The notes: generated from the sequence alone by a model not told the origin. A DNA stretch of 49,349 nucleotides from Acidimicrobiia bacterium (GCA_030431575.1 JAUIIS010000005.1:1-49349); one strand, 5' to 3'. Shown: positions 19,101-28,489, counted from the first letter of the stretch. Program-made: numbers and translations.

Positions 19101-20451
19101 TGACGGTGTCGAGACGACCACCTCGGACTGCGGCCAACAAGGCGGTGCACTCGACGAGTTCGTCTCGGGTTAGCGGATAGAGCCGTCCCCGGGGCGTGCC
19201 ATGGCGGGTGTGGTTGGAGCGGCCCACCCGTTGCAGGAACGTGGCGATGCTGCGCGGCGACCCTATTTGGCAGACCAGCTCGACCGGGCCAACGTCTATG
19301 CCAAGCTCCAACGAGGCCGTTGCCACCAGCGCTTTGAGGTCTCCTGCTCGGAGCCGGCGTTCGACCCGGTGGCGCCTGTCCTTCGACAGCGACCCGTGGT
19401 GTGCGGCCACCACGTCTTCGCCCAAGCGTTCGCCAAGCTGGTGGGCCAACCGTTCGGCCAAGCGGCGGGTGTTGACAAAGACCAAGGTGGTGTGGTGTTC
19501 GGCCACCAGTTCAGCGATGCGGTCCAGCACGTCATCCATCTGGTTGTGCGATGCCACCGCCTCGAGCTCCATGTCGGGGAGCTCGATGGCGAGGTCGAGC
19601 GTCCGCTGGTGGCCGCCGTCGACAATCTCGCACAGGATGTCGTTGTCGCCACGCGACGTAACCCCTCGCCGGGTCCCGACCAGCAACTGAGCCACGGTTT
19701 CTATGGGCCGCTGCGTGGCCGACAGCCCTACGCGTGCCGGCGGATTAGTGCACGCGTGATGCAGCCTCTCCATGGTGAGCGCCAGGTGCGAGCCCCGCTT
19801 GTCGCGGGCCATGGCATGGATTTCGTCGACGATGATGGTCTTTACGTCTTTGATGACCTCGCGGCTCTTGGCTGCGGTGACCAGCAAATACAGCGATTCG
19901 GGAGTGGTAACCATGAACGTGCGTGGCTTGCGCAGCATGGCTTGGCGTTCGGATTGGGGCGTGTCCCCGGTGCGCACCCCAATGGTCAGCGTGGGTGCGG
20001 TCAGCCCCATGCTGTTGGCCATCTCGGCGATTTCGGTAAGTGGCCGCTCGAGGTTTTCGGCGATGTCGACCGCCAGCGCTTTCAGCGGCGACACGTACAC
20101 AACCTGGGTGCCCGTTGTAGCCCGCCCAGCCGCATGGTCGAGGTACAAGCGATTGATGCACATCAAGAACCCAGCCAACGTCTTGCCAGACCCGGTGGGC
20201 GCCGCAATGAGGGTGTGTTTCCCGGCCGCTATGTGGGGCCACCCTTCAACCTGAGGCGGCGTAGCTCCCTGCGGAAACCGCCCCACAAACCACCGAGCCA
20301 CCGCCGGATGAAACGCCACCCCTGGCACGAGGTCGTCCACCGTTACCACGCCATTGAGCTTTAACGGATCGAACATCTCGCCATCGAGCGTGGGTTGCAA
20401 CACGTCGCCCGCAACAACAACATCGGGTACCGGAGGATCTGTGACAGCCAT
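16153..20451 (-). CDS. lhr: ATP-dependent helicase Lhr
   Basis: APTGSGKTLAGFL, VDEIHAMA, LSATQRP, LELGIDVGPVELVCQIGSP, QRVGRSNH; ~1432 aa from MAVTDPPVPD. Confidence 0.95.
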   Translation of the reverse strand: MAVTDPPVPDVVVAGDVLQPTLDGEMFDPLKLNGVVTVDDLVPGVAFHPAVARWFVGRFPQGATPPQVEGWPHIAAGKHTLIAAPTGSGKTLAGFLMCINRLYLDHAAGRATTGTQVVYVSPLKALAVDIAENLERPLTEIAEMANSMGLTAPTLTIGVRTGDTPQSERQAMLRKPRTFMVTTPESLYLLVTAAKSREVIKDVKTIIVDEIHAMARDKRGSHLALTMERLHHACTNPPARVGLSATQRPIETVAQLLVGTRRGVTSRGDNDILCEIVDGGHQRTLDLAIELPDMELEAVASHNQMDDVLDRIAELVAEHHTTLVFVNTRRLAERLAHQLGERLGEDVVAAHHGSLSKDRRHRVERRLRAGDLKALVATASLELGIDVGPVELVCQIGSPRSIATFLQRVGRSNHTRHGTPRGRLYPLTRDELVECTALLAAVRGGRLDTVTPPEAPLDILAQQIVAETAAEEWGTDALYQLFTTSYPYRNLTRADYDATITQVSDGIMTGRGRRAAWVHHDTVNGELRGRKAARLISLTSGGAIPEIYDMRVVAEPDDTFIGTVNEDWAMESSAGDIFLLGTNSWRIRRVTGGEVRVVDAGDSPPTVPFWTGEAPARTAELSEEVSRLRANIDTFIVNDDLAGATAWLVEDAGVTTEAAALIVTYLATGRAVLGAMPTSSTLVMERFFDDAEGMQLVIHSPLGGRINRSMGYALRKKFCVGFNFELQAAASDDAVVISLGPHHSFPLTDVQRWLTPENIRETLTQAVLDQPAFQSRWRWNLNRALIVLRMRNGKRNPPPIQRMESDDMMAALFPDAAACQENVTGPATIPDHPLVRQTVHDTLTEGMDVDGLIQLWQRLEADQVCFHHVDTTEPSALAHEILTAKPYAFLDDDELPDRRTHNVRLRRGLPLAPSELGKLDQDAINQVQAQLTPNPGTPDELHDLLRDVVLLRARPQWQPLFDELVQRGRAGSHTQVDRDRWFAIESSQAVDVLLSGKPSEDLFPEAVAADALRGHLELMSPATATALEAELGISATNVTVGLLTLESSGAVLQGRFTNAAQASNDDRTIEWCSRRLLARMHSLSRSSRRKSVQSVSPQDFVRFLTRWQHVAPGTRLAGTAGMTRVLEQLQGWEAAVASWEPDLLAARVRDYQPAWLDRLCHDGDLQWLRLSPRCMEDPDKTSGGPSKATPVSLVFRDELGWLLRAVRGDTVAPLPSLGAVAEIAETLETTGAQFLGDLASATGRLPADIERGLWDGVARGLLTSDGFEAIRALTAPKKRPDRRERSLSKLRRSGVKSAHAAGRWSLVPPADEIEDYDELTEALADQLLQRWGVIFYDLVAHEHLSVPWRDLQWALRRLEDRGLIKGGRFVAGFSGEQFALPEAVDALKKIRKEPASGRTVTVCGSDPLNLTGVILPGDRIPARRTETVHLPL

Positions 20452-20481
20452 AGCTGTCACAGTAGCGAGGCCCTGTGACAG
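20439..20481. promoter_or_regulatory. Candidate operator: three CTGTSACAG palindromes around the lhr start
   Basis: ctgtgacag (20439-20447), ctgtcacag (20454-20462), ctgtgacag (20473-20481). Confidence 0.6.
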
Positions 20482-20603
20482 GCTCAGCTGCCCCACACCC
20501 GCCCCCCGGGGTTGGTAGCCGTCTCCGAAGTCGGCGGAGGCCCACACCGCTCGCAACCAGCACCCGGTGGGGAACCGTCAGCGAGCCGGGCACACTGCGG
20601 GTT

Positions 20604-21155
20604 ATGGCACAGCGCAGGTACGGGACCATCGTCAAACACCTCACCGACGACCCCGATACGGCGGGCGAGCTCGCAGCAAAGCTCAGCGACGATGTGCTAT
20701 TCCACCTGTCCGCGGCCCTGGCCGACGAACAACGCCGCAGAGCCATCGTCGACGGCAACGAAGAAGCGGTCATCACCGACGCCTTCGAGACCAGCTTCGG
20801 TCGCGACGGCCTGGGCATCAACCCGTACATCTCTGGTTCGTTCATCGTCTGCCCCGGCAGCATCATTGCGAAGTCGCGCAACTCGCACCGCTGCCGTTTC
20901 GCCAGCATCAACGACACCTGGGTGTGGGACTCAGACCTGCTGATCAACGAGGTCAAACGCTCCAACGCCGGCACCAAAGAAGGGTTTCGAGCAGTAGCGC
21001 TTCTCCCCATCATCCAAGGCACCGAAATCGACATCGTCACCGGCCGCATGCGTAGCGGTCAACACAGCGTCGAACACGTCATCTCCTACGAAGTAAAGCG
21101 CGGCAAGCTCGTCGAAGTAAGTCAACGCAACGTCAAACCCTCCGGCATGGCGTGA
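20604..21155 (+). CDS. Conserved-looking hypothetical protein, 183 aa, divergent from lhr
   Basis: Start at MAQRRYGTIVKHLTDD; good coding character, no family recognised. Confidence 0.65.
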   Translation: MAQRRYGTIVKHLTDDPDTAGELAAKLSDDVLFHLSAALADEQRRRAIVDGNEEAVITDAFETSFGRDGLGINPYISGSFIVCPGSIIAKSRNSHRCRFASINDTWVWDSDLLINEVKRSNAGTKEGFRAVALLPIIQGTEIDIVTGRMRSGQHSVEHVISYEVKRGKLVEVSQRNVKPSGMA

Positions 21156-21166
21156 ACTCAGCCGGC

Positions 21167-21395
21167 CGGGCTTCGCCCGATTTTGCCGGCTTCGCTTCAC
21201 GCATCTTGTTGCCGCAAGGCTCGTTCCGCTTCGCTTCTCTCGCGCTGCCGATTTTCCGCTGCCCGGGTCGCGGGGTGAGCTCGGCCGCAGGGCCTTCGGC
21301 CCAGTATCGCGGCTTCGCTTCTCTTGCGCTGTGGATGTCCTACTGCCCGGGCCGTGGGGGTGAGCTCGGCCGCTGGGCCTTCGGGCCAGCATGGC
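21167..21395. repeat. REP-like repeat island: two ~84-85-bp direct repeats with GGGCC-TTC-GGCCC hairpins
   Basis: tcgcttctct at 21231 and 21315; gtgagctcggccgc at 21275 and 21360; hairpins cgggc-ttc-gcccg (21167-21179) and gggcc-ttc-ggccc (21290-21302). Confidence 0.8.
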
Positions 21396-22470
21396 GGGTT
21401 CGGCGAAGGAGAAGGGCGGGGGCCACAAAGGGGAACGTGGCGGGGAGGCGCGACCAGGCGAAGCGGGCGGCGGCGCGGCCTTCGGACTGGCGTGGGGATG
21501 GGGCCGAGTCGTCGACCAGCAGAACGCGTGAGCCGTCGTCGGGGTGGACGGTGAAGCGCGCGAACCAGTCGAGGCGGGGGAGCCAGCGGGCCAGGGCGCT
21601 GTCTTTGGGGACGATGAGTTGGCGGCGGCGTTCGGCGGGGGTGACCCAAATACACAGTGCAGCGAGGGCGATGTAGGAGAACACCTGCACCCTTGCGGTG
21701 AGTTCGATCGCCAAGTGGAACCAGACGGCCACCCAAATCGCGGCGAGGCGGGTGCGGCGGTGCAGCAGACAGAAGCCAATGAAGAATTCGGTCAGCACCG
21801 CAACCTTGGAGAACCACCATTGGAAGTCGGGGTCTGTCAGCAGATCGATCGCCCATGACGGCGCGCCGCTGTCCAACGCTAGGTCGCGGGTGTAGACGGC
21901 TCGGAGCCGAAGGACTTGACCGCTCCACCAGTCTTGGTCGATCAGTTTCGAAGTGGCTGACGCCAGGTAGACCGTGCAGACCTCTATCCGGAGCAGCCAC
22001 AGGGGCCACAAGCGCGCTGGCTGATTGGTGGGGAGCCCGCGGCGGCGTCGAATGAGCGAATCGAGGGACAGGTGGTTCCCTGGTCGGAGCGCGGCCACGG
22101 CAACGAGGATGAAGACAAGGAAGAGCCGATTGTGCTGGAAGTGCAGGGTCGACAGCGCCAGGTTGTATCCCACGAACCCGGCGAGGTAGGCCACGCTGAG
22201 CCGAGAGAAGAACCCAAGGGTTGTGGTGATGGCGGCAGCGACAGCGACCCACATGAGGGCGCGGTACGTTTCGAAGCTGGCTTCCGGGAACCAGTCGAAG
22301 TAGGGCTCGTAGAAGCGACCTGCGTAGAAGGTGCCTGCCCGCACGTCTTCGAGGAACGGGCGCAGGTGCAGGAGCACGATGGGCCCCAACGTGATGCGCA
22401 GGACGGCGATGGCACGAACGGAACCAGAGGCATCGATTGCGGTATTGAGCCGCTTCAGCATGGCGATCAT
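21340..22470 (-). CDS. HTTM-domain (vitamin K gamma-carboxylase-like) membrane protein
   Basis: LRITLGPIVLLHLRPFLEDV, FYAGRFYEPYFDWFPEAS, ASATSKLIDQDWWSGQVLRLR; multi-TM. Confidence 0.8.
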   Translation of the reverse strand: MIAMLKRLNTAIDASGSVRAIAVLRITLGPIVLLHLRPFLEDVRAGTFYAGRFYEPYFDWFPEASFETYRALMWVAVAAAITTTLGFFSRLSVAYLAGFVGYNLALSTLHFQHNRLFLVFILVAVAALRPGNHLSLDSLIRRRRGLPTNQPARLWPLWLLRIEVCTVYLASATSKLIDQDWWSGQVLRLRAVYTRDLALDSGAPSWAIDLLTDPDFQWWFSKVAVLTEFFIGFCLLHRRTRLAAIWVAVWFHLAIELTARVQVFSYIALAALCIWVTPAERRRQLIVPKDSALARWLPRLDWFARFTVHPDDGSRVLLVDDSAPSPRQSEGRAAARFAWSRLPATFPFVAPALLLRRTRHAGPKAQRPSSPPRPGQ

Positions 22471-22943
22471 TCGATAGCCCGGTCTTCGCTGCGGAAAACC
22501 GCGGTTTGGGGTCCACGGCCGTTGTCGAGGTACGCCACGGTTGCTTCGAGATACAGCGTCGTGGTGTCTTCAGGTGTGTTGTCAGCTACCCAGTCCAGCG
22601 CCGCTTCAAAGAACGCCAGTTGGGCGCGCAAACCGGAATCTGCGTGATGCCAGCGTTGGGGGTAGGTGAGGCCGCGCCCTTGCACGAGGTCGGCCCAACG
22701 GTATTCCCAGTTGTCTTCTAGCGGTATCCGGGTGCCGTCGGTTTGGACCCGGACAATGTCGGCGTTCCATCGGCTTGCTTCGGGGAACATCTGGAAGCCG
22801 CCCTGGCGGTGATCGTTGTCGTACGCGGCCACAATGGCCACCAGTTGGGTGCACAGAACAACAGCAATGACGACACGCGGAAGTAGCCAGGCCAGCCCCC
22901 CTCGACGTTCTGTCTGGGTCTCCGTGGCGTCGTGGGATGTCAT
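22467..22943 (-). CDS. Hypothetical single-TM protein coupled to HTTM gene
   Basis: MTSHDATETQTERRGGLAWLLPRVVIAVVLCTQLVAIVAAYDND; 4-nt overlaps with both neighbours. Confidence 0.7.
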   Translation of the reverse strand: MTSHDATETQTERRGGLAWLLPRVVIAVVLCTQLVAIVAAYDNDHRQGGFQMFPEASRWNADIVRVQTDGTRIPLEDNWEYRWADLVQGRGLTYPQRWHHADSGLRAQLAFFEAALDWVADNTPEDTTTLYLEATVAYLDNGRGPQTAVFRSEDRAIE

Positions 22944-24364
22944 GTTGGCGCCGCCGTGGTGGCCTCGCGATCTTCGCTGGAGCCTGAGGGGAACATGGTG
23001 GCGATCACGATGGCGCTGGTGAAGTAGCAGCCACAGACAAACAGCCATGCCCAGCGGAAGCCTTGGAGCCCGCTGAGTTCGGTCCCGGTGGCGATGAGGG
23101 TGACGACAATGGAGATGCCGAGAGCGTAGAAGACCTGTTGGGTGGTGCGGATGGTGGCGTTTGCGATCCCGAACTTGGCGGGTTGCACGTCGCTCATGCC
23201 GGCGCTGGCCCAGGTGGCGATGGTGGTGCCTACACCAATGCCAGTGATGACGCTGATGGGGACGTAGCGGTCAAAAACGTGCGGTTCGTTGTCCAGCAGC
23301 AAGAAGTAGAGCAGGTTTCCAAACGCGCACATGCACGCGCCCGCGGCCAGGATCCAGCGGTGCCCAATGCGGTCGGCAAGTTGTCCCGACAAGGGAGAGA
23401 ATGCGGCCGACAGCAGCGGAGCGACGACAAGCGCTTTGCCCGTGGTGGTGATGGACTGGTCCCACAGGTCTTGGAGCAGTAGCGAGTTGGTGAGGAAGCC
23501 CGACGTGAACGCCAGCGAGTAGAAGGCGACCCCGGCGTTGGTGGCTTTGAACGACGGGTAGCGGAACAGGCTGAGGTCGATGAGCGGTTCGGGGTGGGTG
23601 GCCGAGCGGCGTAGTAACCACGGGATCAGCGTTGCCCCGATGATGAACGCCGCAACGGTTCGTGGGTCGCCCAAGCCCCATTGTTCGCTTTGGACGATGC
23701 CAAACATCATGAGGGCAATGGCAGCAGTGCCGATGGGCACACCGAGGAAGTCGATCTTGCCGTTGGCGTTTGGGTCTTTGGTCTCCTGGAGCAGTTTGGG
23801 CCCCAGGATCAGCACCAGGATACAGATGGGCACGTTCATGTAGAAGATGCCCCGCCACGACCAGACGTCGATGATGAACGACCCCAAGGCGGGCCCGGCA
23901 ACGCCGCCCAGGCCGCCAGTGGCGCCAGTGATGCCGATAGCCATCGATCGTTTGTTGGGTGGGAAGGCCGGCAAGATGACGGCCAGCGCGGTGGGCGCAA
24001 CCACAGCGCCACCGATGCCCTGAAGCACACGCGCCGCGATCAGCCAGCTAGCGCTGGGGGCGAGGCCACACGCCAACGATCCCAGCATGAAGACGGTGAC
24101 GCCGGGCAGAAAGACGCGTTTGCGGCCCCAGCTATCGGCCAGCCGTCCAGCGACCAACAGCAGGGCCGCGACCACCACGTTGTAGCCCGAGATGATCCAG
24201 CTCAGCGACGCTTCGCTACTGCCAAAGTCGTCGGCGATGCTGGGGAAAGCCACGTTCACCGCGGTCACGTCGATGACCACCAGAAAGAACACGATTGTGG
24301 TGACAACCAGTGCCAGCCACGCCTCGCGGGTGATTTCGGTGGGAGGCGCCTCAGCGGTTGTCAT
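22940..24364 (-). CDS. MFS transporter, DHA2 (EmrB/QacA-like) family
   Basis: LSWIISGYNVVVAALLLVAGRLADSWGRKRVFLPG, RVLQGIGGAVVAPTALAVI; ~14 TM layout. Confidence 0.92.
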   Translation of the reverse strand: MTTAEAPPTEITREAWLALVVTTIVFFLVVIDVTAVNVAFPSIADDFGSSEASLSWIISGYNVVVAALLLVAGRLADSWGRKRVFLPGVTVFMLGSLACGLAPSASWLIAARVLQGIGGAVVAPTALAVILPAFPPNKRSMAIGITGATGGLGGVAGPALGSFIIDVWSWRGIFYMNVPICILVLILGPKLLQETKDPNANGKIDFLGVPIGTAAIALMMFGIVQSEQWGLGDPRTVAAFIIGATLIPWLLRRSATHPEPLIDLSLFRYPSFKATNAGVAFYSLAFTSGFLTNSLLLQDLWDQSITTTGKALVVAPLLSAAFSPLSGQLADRIGHRWILAAGACMCAFGNLLYFLLLDNEPHVFDRYVPISVITGIGVGTTIATWASAGMSDVQPAKFGIANATIRTTQQVFYALGISIVVTLIATGTELSGLQGFRWAWLFVCGCYFTSAIVIATMFPSGSSEDREATTAAPT

Positions 24365-24416
24365 CGCCGCACAACCTACCTTGAGGCAGCGACCGGCGAA
24401 GATTTGGGCCGTTTCG

Positions 24417-26612
24417 CTACTTCAAGGTGGCGAGAAGGTCCGAGAAGTCGTCGGTCCAGGTGCGGCCGTGGGCTGGGGCGGGGTCCCAGGGGCCGTCGAA
24501 GGTGAAGGTCGAGTCTTTGGCGGTGATGGCCACCCACCGGGTCGATGAGGCACCGGTTTCGCGGTCTGCTGCGGCGGGGTCGAAGTGCCAGAGGTAGGCG
24601 TTGGCGCCGAGGTCTTTGCTGATCTGGCCTAGCACGGGGGCGAGGTCGAAGTGGCGGTTGGAGATGTGAATCATGATCGCGCCGCTGCCTACGTGGTCGA
24701 GGTACGAGGCCACGGCTTCTTTGGTAAGCAGGTGCACGGGGATGGAGTCGGAGCTGAAGGCGTCGACGACAAGCAGGTCGTAGGTGTCCTCGCTGGCTTC
24801 GACGAGGAGACGCCCGTCACCGATTTCGATGGCGACGTCAGCTTCGGCCCGGGCTAGGTGGCCAAACCACTCCTCGTTGTTGGCTATATCTGCCACCACG
24901 GGGTCGATTTCGAAGAAGGTCACCTGGTCGCCAGTTCTGCCGTAGGCGGCGATTTCGCCGACGCCGAGGCCCACGACGCCGGCGTGCCAGCTGGCGTCGG
25001 CGTCCATCTGGTCAAACGCGGAGCCCAGCGGCCCGGCCGGGTGGTAGTACGAGGTGGCGTGGCCGGGGGAGTCGTTGAGGTCTCGGCCGTGGATGGTGGT
25101 ACCCATCACCAGTTCGGTGCGGTCGGGATAGGTCAGCACTTCGTAGGTGCCAAAGAACGACCGGTCTCTGAAGATGGCGTTGGTGGGCCCTACGGCCACC
25201 AGCACGATGAGCGTGGCCGCCGCGATGGGGGCCATGACTTTGGGGTGGCCGACGGCGAGGTAGCCAAGGGCTGCGGCAAGGCCGAGGGCGGCGGCGGTGA
25301 GTTGGTGTTCGCCTTGGCTTTGGGTCCATGCTCCTGCGGCCAGGAGCGACACGATGGTGATGCCCAACACGATTGCGACGCCGCGGCCTCTGGTGGGCAG
25401 GGCCCGCACGGGGAGTGCGAGGGCGATGGCGGCCACGATGGCGAGGGGGTATTCCCAGACTCGGTCAAAGAGCAGTGGGGCGGCCAGAGCCACGGTGGCG
25501 CCACCGAGGGCTCCGCCGACCGAGAGCCAGGCGTAGAACTCGGTGAGGTGGTTGACGTCGGGACGGTCTTTGGCGAGGCGCAGGTGGCTGAGCAGCGCGG
25601 CGAGGAAGAACCACAGGCAATGCAGGGCCACGGTGGGCACCAGTGGAAGTCCGAGGAACGAGAGCGGTAGCGCGACTGCAAGCAACAGCACGGCCATGTT
25701 GACCGGTGCCAGCCAGCGTTCCGAGCCGGGTTGGAACGCGACCACGAAGGTAAGGAGGTAGAGCGTGAGGGGCACGGCCCACAGCAGCGGGAACGACGCC
25801 ACGTCGGTGGCGAGGTGACGGGTAACACCCAACAGGAGTGCCGAGGGGACGGCACCAAAGGTCACCCAGCGGGCTCGTCGTGCCCAGGCCATGGTTGATG
25901 CGGCGGCTTGTCCTGCGGTGGCTGAACTGGCTGCTCGTAGCGCAGAGGTGGTTGCGCTTGGGGCGTGCACGAAGAAGGCGCAGGCGGCGGTGAGGCCTAG
26001 GAGGGTGGCGTAGCCCACGGTGAAGAGGGTGGTTTGTGCACCGAGGCCCAAGCGGGGTTCGATGATGAGCGGGTAGCCAAGCAGCGCGCCGATGGACCCT
26101 ACGTTGCCTGCGGCGTAGAGGAAGTAGGGGTCTTGTGCGTGGGGATGTCCGGTTTCGCTAAACCAGCGTTGCAAGGTGGGGCTGGCGGTGGAGAGGGCAA
26201 AGAATGGCAAGCCAACCATGACGCCTAACACCCATAGCGTGTCCAGGATGGGCCGGTCGGCATCTAGCGACCATCCGCCAGGGACGGCTAGTGGCAGCAC
26301 CAGCAGCGGCAGTGCCAACAGCACCAGGTGCAGTCCTCTGTGGCGGCTGACGCCGAGCTTCGATGTGGTGAAGTGTGCCCAAAGGTAGCCGCCTAGCAGC
26401 GTGACCTGGAAGAACACCATTGCGGTGCTCCACAGGCTCGCGCTTCCGCCAGCGGCGGGCAGAAGAAGCCGAGCCACCATGGGCTGCACCAAGAAAAGCA
26501 GCGCCGAGCCCACAAAGCTTGTGAGCGTGAACGCAAGGAGCGCCACGCGGTGGCGTGAGACGGTGCCCACCGCTACCTGCGGGAGGGCCACGTCCCTGAT
26601 GGCTCCAGACAT
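24417..26612 (-). CDS. Fused MFS / spermidine synthase-like protein
   Basis: N-terminal multi-TM region followed by VVGLGVGEIAAYGRTGDQVTFFEIDP ... DLLVVDAFSSDSIPVHLLTKEA. Confidence 0.85.
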   Translation of the reverse strand: MSGAIRDVALPQVAVGTVSRHRVALLAFTLTSFVGSALLFLVQPMVARLLLPAAGGSASLWSTAMVFFQVTLLGGYLWAHFTTSKLGVSRHRGLHLVLLALPLLVLPLAVPGGWSLDADRPILDTLWVLGVMVGLPFFALSTASPTLQRWFSETGHPHAQDPYFLYAAGNVGSIGALLGYPLIIEPRLGLGAQTTLFTVGYATLLGLTAACAFFVHAPSATTSALRAASSATAGQAAASTMAWARRARWVTFGAVPSALLLGVTRHLATDVASFPLLWAVPLTLYLLTFVVAFQPGSERWLAPVNMAVLLLAVALPLSFLGLPLVPTVALHCLWFFLAALLSHLRLAKDRPDVNHLTEFYAWLSVGGALGGATVALAAPLLFDRVWEYPLAIVAAIALALPVRALPTRGRGVAIVLGITIVSLLAAGAWTQSQGEHQLTAAALGLAAALGYLAVGHPKVMAPIAAATLIVLVAVGPTNAIFRDRSFFGTYEVLTYPDRTELVMGTTIHGRDLNDSPGHATSYYHPAGPLGSAFDQMDADASWHAGVVGLGVGEIAAYGRTGDQVTFFEIDPVVADIANNEEWFGHLARAEADVAIEIGDGRLLVEASEDTYDLLVVDAFSSDSIPVHLLTKEAVASYLDHVGSGAIMIHISNRHFDLAPVLGQISKDLGANAYLWHFDPAAADRETGASSTRWVAITAKDSTFTFDGPWDPAPAHGRTWTDDFSDLLATLK

Positions 26613-26695
26613 GCCCTAGCAATCGGCTCGTTCGGTCGAGAGCTGAGGGCTGGCCGCTTCGGGAATTGCGGCAGGCACCTGGCTTGCTACAGGCG

Positions 26696-28489
26696 TCAGC
26701 GCAGTGCGCTGCTTGGTATCGCGTAGAGATCGTCGGCGCCAGCCATGATGGCGGGGAGCAGGCCGTGGATTTGGGGCAGGATTTGGTTGGCGTAGAACTG
26801 CGCGGTGGCCACTTTGGCGTCGAGGAATTCGTCGCTGAATTCGCCGCTGCCTTTGAGCCCAACTGCCGCTACTGCAGACTTGCCGAGGAGCCAGCCGCCC
26901 ACAATGGTGCCGAAGAGGCGTAGGTAGGGCGATGCGCCAGCCAGGCCATCGTTGGTGGCGCCGCCACCCTTTTCGAGGAGCCAACGGCTTGCTGAGGTGA
27001 GGTCGGTGGCCGAGTACTCGATGCGGTCGGCCAGTTCGGTGAGGCCCAGGTCTTTGAGTTCGGCAACGGTTTGGGCCATTTCGCCGATGAGTTCTTTCAC
27101 CACGTCGCCGCCACGCATAGGGAGCTTGCGGCCAACGAGGTCGATGGCTTGGATGCCGTTGGTGCCTTCGTAGATGCCGCCGATGCGCATGTCTCGGAGG
27201 TGTTGGGCGGCGCCGGTTTCCTCGATGTAGCCCATGCCGCCGTGGACTTGCACGCCAATGGAAGTGATCTCGTTGCCGAGGTCGGTGCACCAGCCCTTGG
27301 ACAACGGCGTGAGGAGGTCGGCCATTTCTTGGCCTGCCTGGCGGCCGTCGGCGTCGGGGTGATGATGGGCAATATCGACGGCTTGGGCGTTGAGGTAGAT
27401 GAGGCAACGCATGGCTTCGATGTAGGCCTTCATGGTCATGAGCATGCGGCGCACATCGGGGTGTTCGATGATGGCCGCTGATTCGCCTTTGGGCGTGTCG
27501 GGCGTTGCTCCCTGCACGCGTTCTTGGGCGTACTCGAGTGCTTGTTGGTAGGCACGGTCGCCGACGGCGACACCTTCGAGGCCAACGGCGAGGCGGGCCT
27601 GGTTCATCATGGTGAACATGGCGCGCATGCCACGGTTTTCTTCGCCGATGAGGTAGCCAACAGCGCCGTCGTTGTCGCCGAATTGGAGCACGCAGGTGGG
27701 CGAGCCGTGGATGCCCATCTTGTGTTCGATGGATACACAGCTCACGTCGTTGCGCTCGCCGATGTTGCCAGCGTCGTCAACCAAGAACTTGGGGACGATG
27801 AACAGCGAAATGCCCCGGGTCCCGGGGGGTGCGCCGGGGGTGCGGGCTAAGACGAGGTGCACGATGTTGTCGGTCATGTCGTGTTCGCCGTAAGTGATGA
27901 AGATCTTCTGGCCGCTGATGCGGTAGGTGCCGTCGTCTTGAGGGATGGCTTTGGAGGTCAGCGCACCAACGTCGGAGCCCGCCTGGGGTTCGGTGAGGTT
28001 CATGGTGCCGGTCCACTCGCCGCTGATGAGCTTGGGGAGCCACTTGAGTCGCTGTTCTTCTGAGCCGTGGGCAGCTAGCGCATGGATAGCCCCTTGGGTA
28101 AGCAGCGGGTTGAGCGACAGCGCCATGTTGGCGGCGGTCAGCATTTCGGTGATGGCGATGCCGATAACCCAGGGGAATCCGCCGCCGCCATATTCGGGGT
28201 CGAAGGACATGCCGCCCCAGCCCGCTTCGACGTACTGGTTGTACGCCTCTTTGAAGCCGTCAGGTGTGGTCACCGATCCGTCGTCGTTGCGGACCGAGCC
28301 TTGGGTGTCGCCGGTTCGGTTGGTGGGCGACACCACTTCGGTGAAGAAGCGGGCGCCTTCGTTGAGCAGGTCGGGGATGGCTTCGAGCCCCACGTCGGCG
28401 AAGGCCGGAAGCTTGGCTAGATCTTGGACACCCACCACGTGTTGAAGGGCAAAGAGCATGTCTTCGGTTGGGGCTTGGTACTCGTTCAC
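26696..28489 (-). CDS. Acyl-CoA dehydrogenase (long, ~600 aa class)
   Basis: MNLTEPQAGSDVGALTSKA, ISGQKIFITYGEHD, HGGMGYIEETGAAQHLRDMRIGGIYEGTNGIQAIDLVGRKL. Confidence 0.95.
   Translation of the reverse strand: MNEYQAPTEDMLFALQHVVGVQDLAKLPAFADVGLEAIPDLLNEGARFFTEVVSPTNRTGDTQGSVRNDDGSVTTPDGFKEAYNQYVEAGWGGMSFDPEYGGGGFPWVIGIAITEMLTAANMALSLNPLLTQGAIHALAAHGSEEQRLKWLPKLISGEWTGTMNLTEPQAGSDVGALTSKAIPQDDGTYRISGQKIFITYGEHDMTDNIVHLVLARTPGAPPGTRGISLFIVPKFLVDDAGNIGERNDVSCVSIEHKMGIHGSPTCVLQFGDNDGAVGYLIGEENRGMRAMFTMMNQARLAVGLEGVAVGDRAYQQALEYAQERVQGATPDTPKGESAAIIEHPDVRRMLMTMKAYIEAMRCLIYLNAQAVDIAHHHPDADGRQAGQEMADLLTPLSKGWCTDLGNEITSIGVQVHGGMGYIEETGAAQHLRDMRIGGIYEGTNGIQAIDLVGRKLPMRGGDVVKELIGEMAQTVAELKDLGLTELADRIEYSATDLTSASRWLLEKGGGATNDGLAGASPYLRLFGTIVGGWLLGKSAVAAVGLKGSGEFSDEFLDAKVATAQFYANQILPQIHGLLPAIMAGADDLYAIPSSALR

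Noticed and set aside
24417-26612. Fused MFS/spermidine-synthase as a new architecture
   Set aside because: This fusion is a known, widely annotated family.
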